Made by a program: the position numbers and the translations under genes
Assembly (NCBI GenBank): GCA_029933995.1
Contig: JAOZNB010000088.1
Coordinates: 1 to 5,260 of the forward strand
Length of the DNA stretch: 5,260 nucleotides
Reading direction: 5' to 3'
From: Candidatus Moraniibacteriota bacterium
GTDB lineage: Bacteria; Patescibacteriota; Minisyncoccia; Moranbacterales; GCA-2747515
Shown: in pieces, positions 1-5,260 of the stretch
How positions within the stretch are numbered: the stretch's first letter is position 1
Layout of the letters: each line of letters begins with the position of its first letter
Notes under the pieces: generated by a model
Database searches by the model: none
The model's input: the letters and a program-made list of their open reading frames with translations, nothing else
What the model was told of the DNA's origin: nothing

Positions 1-2
1 AA

Positions 3-62
3 GTTGCAGATAGTAGCGGAGGATTCAGTTTGTTTGGATGGGCGTTAAATTTATTCAATTAA
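3..62 (+). CDS. C-terminal tail of an upstream gene (partial)
   Basis: An open frame enters from the left edge and reads VADSSGGFSLFGWALNLFN before a TAA at 60-62. The composition (Ser/Gly linker, then a hydrophobic-aromatic end) is plausible for a real C-terminus. The stop lies 33 nt before the preferred start of the permease gene, which would suit an operon. Too little is visible to name a family. A competing frame (1-48) also ends here, so this call rests on composition and spacing only. Confidence 0.4.
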   Translation, partial: VADSSGGFSLFGWALNLFN

Positions 63-95
63 TATTGACAGAGAGTGAAACAGGATAAAAAATCG

Positions 96-1295
96 ATGTA
101 TGTTCACATCAAAACAATTGAGTTAGCATGGAAAAGCTTGCATAAAAATAAGTTTCGGTCTTTTCTGACGTCCCTTGGAATCATTATTGGTGCTGCAACA
201 ATTGTTTTGGTGATAGAGATGGGAGCGGGCGCAAGTGAAAAAATTGAAGAGCAGTATTCTAATATGAGTGTTACAACAATTTTGATTAATGCACCATCAG
301 GATCTGATGGTAAGAGATCTAAATTAAGTGATGATGACATTGATGCTCTTCTCATGAGTGAAAATATCACGAATGCCGTACCACAGTTGTCAGGTAAAAT
401 GCAAATAACTGGTGGAGATGAGTCGTACCAGTCAAATATTGTTGGGACTACTTCGGGGTTTACAGATATTGCAAGTATTGAAATGAGTCGAGGAGAGTTT
501 TTTACTGATGAAGATGAGGATGATCATACTAAGGTTGTTGTAATTGGAGCAACGGTGGCAGAAGAGTTATATGGAGATAGAAATGCAAAGGTAGTTGGTG
601 AAGATATAATGGTTGGTAAAAAGCAATTTGAGATTGTGGGGGTTGCAGCATATAAAGGTGGGTCAATTGGGCCAACCTCAGTTGATGATAGTGTGATGAT
701 GCCATATTCATCTGCGTATAGATATGCACTAGGTAAGAGTGGTAAATTTAATTTAAATGTTCAAGCTGCAGATGTTGATGTATTGGACTTAGCCATGGAG
801 GATGCTGGTAATATTTTGCGTAAAGAACATAATATCCGTGTAGGAATGACAGATGATTTCAGGTTGCGAGATATGGGTGCAAATGTGCAATCTGCAAAAG
901 ATAGTGCACGGACAATGTCACTATTACTTGGCAGTGTAGGATTCATTGTTTTGCTGGTTGGTGGCATTGGAATTATGAATGTAATGCATATTATAGTAAA
1001 AGAGCGAACCAAAGAAATTGGTATAAGGAAGGCAATTGGAGCAAAACGAATATATATATTATTACAGTTTTTATTTGAAGCTATAATTCTGAGTGCTTTT
1101 GGTGCTGTTGTTGGCATAATTATTGCTACGGGATTATTTTATATATTGGTGGGGTATGGATTAGATATAACATTTGTGTGGTGGAGTTATTTATTGTCAG
1201 TATTTTTTACGGTTGCTATTGGCGTGTTTTTTGGTTATTATCCAGCATTGAATGCTTCACGATTAAAACCAATAGATACATTGCGATATGAATAA
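96..1295 (+). CDS. MacB/FtsX-family ABC transporter permease
   Basis: This is the membrane subunit of a MacB-type (type VII, mechanotransmission) ABC transporter. Numbered from ATG 96 (399 aa), it has the family layout. A first membrane helix at about 22-43 follows the typical NKFRSFLTSLGIIIG start. A large extracytoplasmic MacB_PCD-like domain spans about 44-272. The C-terminal FtsX domain has three helices at about 276-301, 321-351 and 359-383. The cytoplasmic coupling motif ERTKEIGIRKAIGAK is at 303-317, and the protein ends in the usual LRYE. There is no nucleotide-binding domain, so it must pair with a separate ATPase; the ATPase at 3367-4026 is the natural partner. An in-frame GTG at 75 would add seven residues. 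ATG 96 is preferred because AGGA lies about 10 nt upstream (82-85) and the product then begins close to the conserved first helix. The family assignment is firm. Substrate is unknown: MacB relatives move peptides, antibiotics, lipoproteins or act in cell-envelope signalling. Confidence 0.93.
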   Translation: MYVHIKTIELAWKSLHKNKFRSFLTSLGIIIGAATIVLVIEMGAGASEKIEEQYSNMSVTTILINAPSGSDGKRSKLSDDDIDALLMSENITNAVPQLSGKMQITGGDESYQSNIVGTTSGFTDIASIEMSRGEFFTDEDEDDHTKVVVIGATVAEELYGDRNAKVVGEDIMVGKKQFEIVGVAAYKGGSIGPTSVDDSVMMPYSSAYRYALGKSGKFNLNVQAADVDVLDLAMEDAGNILRKEHNIRVGMTDDFRLRDMGANVQSAKDSARTMSLLLGSVGFIVLLVGGIGIMNVMHIIVKERTKEIGIRKAIGAKRIYILLQFLFEAIILSAFGAVVGIIIATGLFYILVGYGLDITFVWWSYLLSVFFTVAIGVFFGYYPALNASRLKPIDTLRYE

Positions 1296-1415
1296 AACTT
1301 ATGTGTTTTGCACATTTCTGCGTCAAAAGTAAATGAATTCAATCAGTGTATTATCAATACACTTCAATCATTAATTTACTTTTTCCTTGAACTGAACAAA
1401 ACACATAAGTTTTAT
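1292..1415. repeat. Nested 124-nt palindrome after the permease gene
   Basis: The outer arms are a perfect 19-bp inverted repeat: ATAAAACTTATGTGTTTTG at 1292-1310 and its complement at 1397-1415. Inside are a second 10-bp pair (1325-1334 with 1374-1383) and a central 8-bp hairpin with a 3-nt loop (1345-1352 with 1356-1363). As RNA the whole segment could fold into one long interrupted hairpin. The permease stop codon lies in the left arm. Possible identities are a terminator or 3'-end-protecting structure for the permease transcript, or a small non-autonomous mobile element (MITE-like). No flanking target duplication is obvious. Confidence 0.75.
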
Positions 1416-1427
1416 AAAAAAAATGAG

Positions 1428-1553
1428 TGTCTTTGCGAGGAGGTACGACGACTGTGTCCTGCCGTAGCCTTGGCGAAGGAGGGAGCAATCTCAGTAAGAT
1501 TATCGATGTACTTAACGAAATTGCCACGTCGCTAAACGCTTCTCGCAATGACA
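1428..1553. repeat. Dispersed-type inverted-repeat element, TGTCATTGCGAG family
   Basis: The segment begins with TGTCTTTGCGAG (1428-1439) and ends with CTCGCAATGACA (1542-1553), terminal inverted repeats with one mismatch over 12 nt. The interior is much richer in GC than the rest of the window and carries GAGCAATCTC, TTGCCACGTCGC and CCTTGGCGAAGG blocks. These resemble a class of intergenic palindromic repeats seen in many bacterial genomes with the ends TGTCATTGCGAG...CTCGCAATGACA; that recognition is from memory, not a search. It has no credible coding content and probably derives from a MITE. It is 126 nt long and starts 12 nt after the preceding palindrome. Confidence 0.75.
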
Positions 1554-1593
1554 TTTATATGAAGTATATATTTTTTAATTAATAACATAAAGT

Positions 1594-2085
1594 ATGAAAA
1601 ATTACATAGTGGGGACAATTGTTTTATTAGGTGCGGTTACATTTTTAGGTGGTTGTGGAACTAATGAAAGTGATGATCTCGCACAATTGCAAGATATTGT
1701 ATCAAATGAATCAGATGCTCTGAGTACACCTAGTCGGCCAGCTGAAATAAATGGTACAATTGCATCAATGGAAGGTAATCAGCTTGTTGTAAAAAATGAA
1801 GTAGGTAGAGAAGTACTGTCTGACGAAGATCGTGAAAAGCGAAAAGCAGATAGAGCCAGTATGACACAAGAAGAAAAACAAGCAGCACGTGCACAAGAAA
1901 TGGAGGCTGTAGAATCTGAAGATGTATTAGTTGATGTACCAGTTGGAGCTCTGATGATAAAAGGTACGGGAATTGGTGATGGAGGAAGTATGAAAGCTGT
2001 TTTTGATGATTTGGGAGAAGGTGCTTATATTTCTGTTTGGATGAATGGAGATGAAGTAGAAGCTATTAAAATTAAAGGTTTATAA
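1594..2085 (+). CDS. Small lipoprotein, possible DUF5666-like core
   Basis: The 163-aa product starts with a short basic N-terminus and a hydrophobic stretch, then a lipobox LGGC with Cys21 as the predicted acylated residue. It is therefore likely membrane-anchored on the outer face. After a Ser/Asp-rich linker (about 22-50) comes EINGTIASMEGNQLVVKNEVG (51-71), then a highly charged probable helix (about 76-108, rich in Glu, Lys, Arg), then further beta-type sequence (VLVDVPVGALMIKG, and AYISVWMNGDEVEAIKIK at the end). The pattern 'GTI..MEGN.LVV ... V.VPVG ... G.YISV...G.EV.AI.I' resembles small OB-like beta-barrels of the DUF5666 kind, here with a helical insert; that link is inference. No Shine-Dalgarno is seen, and the sequence before ATG is A/T-rich. 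The gene lies between the permease and its presumed partners, so it may be an accessory factor or cargo of the exporter. Confidence 0.82.
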   Translation: MKNYIVGTIVLLGAVTFLGGCGTNESDDLAQLQDIVSNESDALSTPSRPAEINGTIASMEGNQLVVKNEVGREVLSDEDREKRKADRASMTQEEKQAARAQEMEAVESEDVLVDVPVGALMIKGTGIGDGGSMKAVFDDLGEGAYISVWMNGDEVEAIKIKGL

Positions 2086-2090
2086 TTAGA

Positions 2091-2133
2091 ACTTTCATAC
2101 TTTGCGCCTTGCATTGTACTAAAGTGTGAAAGT
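2091..2133 (+). other. Intergenic hairpin between the lipoprotein and fusion-protein genes
   Basis: ACTTTCATACTTT (2091-2103) pairs with AAAGTGTGAAAGT (2121-2133) over 13 bp, including one G-U pair, around a 17-nt loop. It begins 5 nt after the lipoprotein stop codon and ends 12 nt before the next ATG, filling most of the 60-nt gap. No run of T follows, so it is not a standard intrinsic terminator. It could be an RNA-processing or stability element, or attenuate translation of the next gene. The G-U pair makes the + strand RNA the likely folding form. Confidence 0.5.
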
Positions 2134-2145
2134 CTTAAATTCTAT

Positions 2146-3333
2146 ATGAAAAAAATAAAAGTGATAAAAATTGTAGGAATAGTGGTAGTTGTTGGATTAA
2201 TAGCTTACGGCATACTTTATTTTGGATTTTTGAAAAAAGATACTCCTGAATTAGAGTTTACAACAGAGAAAGTTGTAAAAGGAAGTATTCAATCATCAAT
2301 TTCAGTCGATGGAACTATAGTTTTTGATACTTGGAATTTAGAATTTTTGAATTCTGGAATTGTACAGACAATTGATGTAGAACTAGGTGATGAAGTAAAA
2401 AAGGATCAAATTATTGCTGTTTTAGATGCAAGTGCAGAAAGTAATCGTATTGCACAGTCAACTGCAGATTTGAATGCAAGTGTCGCAAACAGAGATCGTA
2501 TATCTGAAGATGGTGTTGATTATGAGCTTCAAGAAGAAAAATATGATGCAGCAAAGGATAAGGAAGATGCAGAAGATGATTTGTATGATGAATATGTAGA
2601 TTTGTATGGAAAAGAATCAACACAAGCGCTATCTCAAAAAGTAAAGAAGGAAATTGCAGAGGATGATGTGGAAATAGCTAAAAAACAATTGGAACAGGTT
2701 GAGGTAAGCTATGATAATGCACAATATCAAGTTGATAAAAGTAGCGCTGCGTATCAGCAATCATTGCAGGTATATGATGATTATGAAATTACAGCACCTG
2801 TAAGTGGTGCAGTTATCGCTCAAATAAATGGTACAGAAGGTAGTGTCATTTTGAATAATAACAATAATACAACAGAACCATTTATTGTAATGGTTGATCC
2901 TGATAGTTTTTGGTTTGAGACTTATGTGGAGGATGTAGAAGCGCTCAAAATTACACCAGATATGAAAGCGTATATTACCCTGGATGCATATCCAAATAAA
3001 GAATTTGAAGGCCACGCAATTTTTGTTTCACCAGTAGCTGAACTTGATTCAAATGATCTGGCAACATATAAAGTTATTATTGCTGTTGATGATATTGAAG
3101 AGCAATTATTGAGTGATATGTTTGGCTCTGCTGAACTTGTATCTGAAGAAGTACGAGATGTGCTTATGATTTCAAGTGCGGCTGTTACAAATAAAAATGG
3201 CAAAAAAGTTGTCATTATTAAAACTTCAAATGGCTTTGAAGAAAAAGAAGTTCAAACAGGTTTTACAAATGGCAAAAAAGTTGAAATTACAGCAGGTTTA
3301 AAGTTGGGAGAGGAAATTGTAATTATAAAATAA
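2146..3333 (+). CDS. HlyD/MacA-family membrane fusion protein (periplasmic-adaptor type)
   Basis: This 395-aa protein would be the extracytoplasmic adaptor of the exporter. A single N-terminal membrane helix (about 7-28, no lipobox) anchors it. The first half of the lipoyl/biotinyl-like domain is at about 66-96 (GIVQTIDVELGDEVKKDQII). A long acidic, Lys/Glu/Gln-rich alpha-helical hairpin with coiled-coil character follows at about 97-210. The second lipoyl half is at about 213-235 (YEITAPVSGAVIAQINGTEG). The beta-barrel domain follows at about 253-295 (FWFETYVEDVEALKITPDMKA...), with a membrane-proximal domain at about 337-395. Length and domain order are normal for MacA relatives. An Asn run (237-241) sits in the loop after the second lipoyl half, where relatives usually have a short turn. 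There is no Shine-Dalgarno before ATG 2146, and the ATPase gene follows after 33 nt, supporting a shared transcript. MacA normally meets TolC in the outer membrane; no such gene is seen, so the adaptor may work without one. Confidence 0.92.
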   Translation: MKKIKVIKIVGIVVVVGLIAYGILYFGFLKKDTPELEFTTEKVVKGSIQSSISVDGTIVFDTWNLEFLNSGIVQTIDVELGDEVKKDQIIAVLDASAESNRIAQSTADLNASVANRDRISEDGVDYELQEEKYDAAKDKEDAEDDLYDEYVDLYGKESTQALSQKVKKEIAEDDVEIAKKQLEQVEVSYDNAQYQVDKSSAAYQQSLQVYDDYEITAPVSGAVIAQINGTEGSVILNNNNNTTEPFIVMVDPDSFWFETYVEDVEALKITPDMKAYITLDAYPNKEFEGHAIFVSPVAELDSNDLATYKVIIAVDDIEEQLLSDMFGSAELVSEEVRDVLMISSAAVTNKNGKKVVIIKTSNGFEEKEVQTGFTNGKKVEITAGLKLGEEIVIIK

Positions 3334-3366
3334 ATTGTTTACAAAATTTTTAGTTAAAGAAGAAAT

Positions 3367-4026
3367 ATGAAAAAATTAATTTCATTACAAAAAATTCATA
3401 AAGGATATCAATTGGGCAAAAATTTTGTCCCAATTATTAAAGGTGTTGATATTGAAATTAATAAAGGAGAATTTATTGTTTTGATGGGTCCATCCGGATC
3501 AGGGAAGACGACACTTATGAATGTTTTGGGGTGTTTAGATGTACCAGAAAAAGGAAATTATTTTTTAGATGGGCAAGATGTGTCACGCATGAGTGAGGAT
3601 GAATTATCAGAAATTCGTAATAAATATATAGGATTTGTATTTCAAAGTTTTAATTTAATTCCAGACCTAACTGTTTTGGAAAATGTATCTTTGCCGAGCT
3701 TGTATGCTGGAAATGAAGATATTGGTAAAGCAAAAAAAATCTTAGAAGAAATTGGACTTGGTGAAAGATTGGAACATCAACCAAGTGAATTATCTGGAGG
3801 TCAAAGACAGCGTGTAGCAATTGCAAGAGCACTCATTAATAGCCCAGATATAATTTTTGCAGATGAGCCAACTGGAAACCTTGATTCAAAATCGGGTAAA
3901 GAGGTGATGGAAATTTTTCGTAAATTAAACGAAGGTGGCACAACAATTATTTTGGTAACACACGATGCACTTACAGCAAGTTTTGCATCACGTACAATAG
4001 ACTTGAAGGATGGTCTAATTATTTAA
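3367..4026 (+). CDS. ABC transporter ATP-binding protein, LolD/MacB type
   Basis: This cytoplasmic ATPase of 219 aa has every expected motif: Walker A GPSGSGKT (41-48), Q-loop Gln93 in VFQSFNLIPDLTVLENV, signature LSGGQ (142-146), Walker B IIFADEP with catalytic Glu167, D-loop GNLD (170-173) and switch His199 in VTHD. The LIPDLTVLENVSLP stretch and the LSGGQRQRVAIARAL block are typical of the LolD/FtsE/MacB-N group, which power FtsX-fold permeases. It ends soon after the final beta-strand (LKDGLII), so it is compact but complete. An A/G-rich stretch (AAAGAAG) about 6 nt before ATG 3367 is the nearest thing to a ribosome-binding site among the starts here. It lies directly after the fusion-protein gene and should drive the permease encoded at 96-1295, although two genes and about 300 nt of repeats separate them. 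Confidence 0.95.
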   Translation: MKKLISLQKIHKGYQLGKNFVPIIKGVDIEINKGEFIVLMGPSGSGKTTLMNVLGCLDVPEKGNYFLDGQDVSRMSEDELSEIRNKYIGFVFQSFNLIPDLTVLENVSLPSLYAGNEDIGKAKKILEEIGLGERLEHQPSELSGGQRQRVAIARALINSPDIIFADEPTGNLDSKSGKEVMEIFRKLNEGGTTIILVTHDALTASFASRTIDLKDGLII

Positions 4027-4111
4027 TTAGTTACATATAATATGAAAGAATAAAAATATATGTGCGTATTAATTAAATGAAGACAATAATCAAATAAGTT
4101 TATAAATAATT

Positions 4112-4924
4112 ATGAAGAAAAAGAATATTGTAGTTGCATCAATGGTAATGATGACGATGGTTATTTTTGTTGGTTGTGAACAAGTGCAAAAAGAAGAAGT
4201 AGTAGAACAAATACAAGGTTTAGTAGGTGAGACAGTTGTGGATGATGAATATGTTGTGGATCCAAGTGATAATATAAAACCACGTACTTTAATTAGTGAT
4301 ATTGAGACTGGGGATTTAAGCGAGGCCGAAGAAGCTGGATTAATCTTGATGTGAGAAGAAGAAAAATTAGCGCATGATGTATATACGACATTGTATAAAA
4401 AATGGGGTCAAAATACATTTCAAAATATTGCAAAGAGTGAACAAACACATATGGATACTGTGAAAGTATTACTTGATAAGTATAGTATTACAGATCCTGT
4501 AGTAAGTAGTGAAGTTGGTGTGTTTACAGCGCTAGAGATGCAGAAGTTGTATGATGGTTTGGTTGCAAAAGGTAATGTGTCACTCGTAGAAGCATTAACA
4601 GTTGGAACAATTGTTGAGGATTTTGATATCAGGGATCTAAATAAATTTTTAGCAGAAACTGATAATGAAGATATCCAAATTGCATATCAAAACCTTAATA
4701 AGGGTTCACGTAATCACTTGAGAGCATATGTGCGACAACTAGAGCGAAATGGCGGAGAATATACGCCACAATATATTAGTCAGGTAGAGTATGATGAAAT
4801 TATTGCAGGCGAGCAAGAGCGTGGAAGTGTAGATGCAAAAGGTCAGGGACAAGATATGGGAAGTCGTCAAGGTCAGGGCAGAGGAGACAATGGTGGTGAA
4901 CGAGGTATGAATCGCGTACAGTAA
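4112..4924 (+). pseudogene. DUF2202 ferritin-like lipoprotein, interrupted by in-frame TGA
   Basis: Read through one TGA at codon 81, this is a 270-codon gene. It starts with a signal peptide and lipobox FVGC (Cys22; Phe at -3 is unusual). An acidic linker follows (about 23-66). The DUF2202 domain runs from about 68 to 231 and is expected to form a ferritin-like four-helix bundle. Likely metal-ligand regions are EEEKLAHDVY (82-91), the ExxH of SEQTHMD (Glu110, His113), Glu169 in GTIVEDFDIRDL, and His202 in GSRNHLRAY. The tail (about 232-270) is rich in Gly, Gln and Arg. The TGA falls between LILM and EEEKLAHDVY, where relatives often have Arg (MREEEKLARDVY), so one base change (CGA or AGA to TGA) explains it. 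No frameshift or other stop is present. With standard decoding the gene gives an 80-residue lipopeptide. Restart at TTG 4391 would yield a fragment without helix 1. The family's function is not established; an oxidoreductase or metal-binding role is inferred from the fold. Confidence 0.8.
4352..4354 (+). other. In-frame TGA codon within the DUF2202 domain
   Basis: The codon order is CTT GAT-free: the frame reads L-M-TGA-E-E-E-K-L-A-H-D, with ATG at 4349-4351 and GAA at 4355-4357. The same frame stays open from 4112 to the TAA at 4922-4924 except at this codon. All four intact genes in the window end in TAA and have no internal TGA. Confidence 0.9.
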
Positions 4925-4944
4925 GTATGTAAAAAATTCAATTT

Positions 4945-5093
4945 TGTCATACCTGCGAAGGCAGGTATCCAAGATGGTATACACATATTATTAAATAAAA
5001 TATTGTTAAAGACTATTTATTATAGAGAATGTATTTATAATAACAATTCGTATTTTGTAGTGGTTCTAGATTCCTGCCTTCGCAGGAATGACA
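4945..5093. repeat. Inverted pair of CCTGCGAAGGCAGG hairpins (MITE-like, 149 nt)
   Basis: TGTCATACCTGCGAAGGCAG and the following bases (4945-4969) are repeated in inverted orientation at 5069-5093, with two differences in 25 nt. Each copy is itself a hairpin with an 8-bp stem and a 4-nt loop: 4949-4956 with 4961-4968, and 5070-5077 with 5082-5089. About 100 nt of AT-rich sequence without a gene lies between them. The arrangement (short terminal inverted repeats starting TGTCAT, no coding capacity) is that of a MITE-like dispersed element. The left hairpin lies 24 nt after the DUF2202 stop codon but lacks a following T-run, so a terminator role is only possible. Confidence 0.7.
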
Positions 5094-5144
5094 GGTTGAT
5101 TATGTATGAATAATTAGTTATGTATGTACTTTTTTGATGCTGAA

Positions 5145-5172
5145 GTAGGGGACGGTCATGACCGTCCCTTAC
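5145..5172. repeat. GC-rich palindrome GGGACGGTCATGACCGTCCC
   Basis: A perfect 20-nt palindrome at 5149-5168 is extended to 28 nt by one G-T mismatch (G-U in RNA, 5148/5169) and three more pairs. It is the most GC-rich short stretch of the window and stands alone in AT-rich flanks. Similar GTAGGGACGGTC...GACCGTCCCTAC sequences occur as dispersed repeats or repeat ends in bacteria, as far as I recall. It could also be a dimeric regulator site or a terminator stem. It lies 42 nt before the next gene and has no T-run after it. Confidence 0.65.
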
Positions 5173-5214
5173 ATTTATATGATAAAATTATGTCATTAAT
5201 TAAATAATAAAATT

Positions 5215-5260
5215 ATGAAAAAAATAATTATAGCAAGTATATTTTTATTAGTTCCATTAT
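5215..5260 (+). CDS. N-terminus of a secreted or membrane protein (partial)
   Basis: ATG 5215 opens a frame reading MKKIIIASIFLLVPL up to the window edge. The two lysines followed by a hydrophobic run are typical of a signal peptide or first membrane helix and match the MKK starts of the neighbouring genes. The sequence before ATG is A/T-rich with no Shine-Dalgarno, as at most other starts here. The remainder is outside the window, so no family can be given. Confidence 0.65.
   Translation, partial: MKKIIIASIFLLVPL

Noticed and set aside
65..70. TTGACA, a perfect -35-like hexamer before the permease
   Set aside because: No -10 hexamer lies at proper spacing, and transcription from it would begin around or after the preferred ATG at 96.
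1308..1535. 75-codon open frame on the + strand
   Set aside because: It runs across both palindromic elements, has no plausible start context, and its translation reflects repeat sequence. The minus-strand frame at 1354-1554 is rejected for the same reason.
96..4026. Genome-wide UGA-to-Gly code (code 25)
   Set aside because: The four intact genes have about 100 Gly codons and none is TGA, which is not expected if TGA were a regular Gly codon. Kept only as an alternative in the TGA finding.
4015..4030. CTAATT/AATTAG hairpin at the ATPase stop codon
   Set aside because: Only 6 bp, almost all A-T pairs, with no T-run; too weak to call a terminator.
4036..4041. TATAAT, a -10-like hexamer in the gap before the DUF2202 gene
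   Set aside because: There is no -35 match at 16-18 nt upstream, and such hexamers are expected by chance in sequence this AT-rich.
4352..4400. Selenocysteine insertion at the TGA
   Set aside because: The family does not have Cys at this position, and no stable hairpin of the bacterial SECIS type is visible just downstream; only a weak 4-bp stem can be drawn.
4739..4984. 81-codon minus-strand frame
   Set aside because: It is antisense to the conserved C-terminal part of the DUF2202 gene and reads into a hairpin repeat; its composition is not protein-like.
4945..5172. CRISPR array suggested by repeated GC-rich units
   Set aside because: There are just two copies, in inverted rather than direct orientation, with no regular spacers, and the third unit is unrelated in sequence.

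Overview
The window is strongly AT-rich and is read almost entirely on the + strand. It carries a split MacAB-like export system (a permease, a periplasmic-adaptor-type protein and an ATPase encoded by separate genes), two predicted lipoproteins and several GC-rich palindromic repeats confined to the gaps between genes. No taxonomic marker gene is present. The small AT-rich genes, the near absence of Shine-Dalgarno sequences, the exclusive use of TAA stops in the intact genes, and dispersed repeats of the 'TGTCATTGCGAG' and 'CCTGCGAAGGCAGG' types all fit a Patescibacteria/CPR-type metagenomic genome. That assignment is inference only.

Layout: 3-62 is the probable tail of an upstream gene. 96-1295 (possibly from GTG 75) is a MacB/FtsX-family permease. 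1296-1593 has no gene; it holds two palindromic elements of about 125 nt placed back to back. 1594-2085 is a small lipoprotein with a possible DUF5666-like beta-rich core. 2091-2133 is a hairpin in the next gap. 2146-3333 is a HlyD/MacA-family membrane fusion protein. 3367-4026 is a complete LolD/MacB-type ABC ATPase. 4112-4924 is a DUF2202 ferritin-like lipoprotein interrupted at codon 81 by an in-frame TGA. 4925-5214 has no gene; it holds an inverted pair of matching hairpins and a separate 28-nt palindrome. 5215 to the window end is the start of another secreted or membrane protein.

Function: the ATPase would energise the permease, and the fusion protein would couple the permease to substrate on the outer face, as in MacA-MacB. 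No TolC-like gene is seen here. The two lipoproteins lie inside or directly after the set and may be cargo or accessory factors, which is inference. The clearest anomaly is the TGA inside the DUF2202 domain: the sequence is intact and family-like on both sides, while the four intact genes use no in-frame TGA at all. A recent nonsense mutation, a sequencing error or local recoding must be distinguished. I found no CRISPR array, tRNA, rRNA, transposase or convincing promoter.
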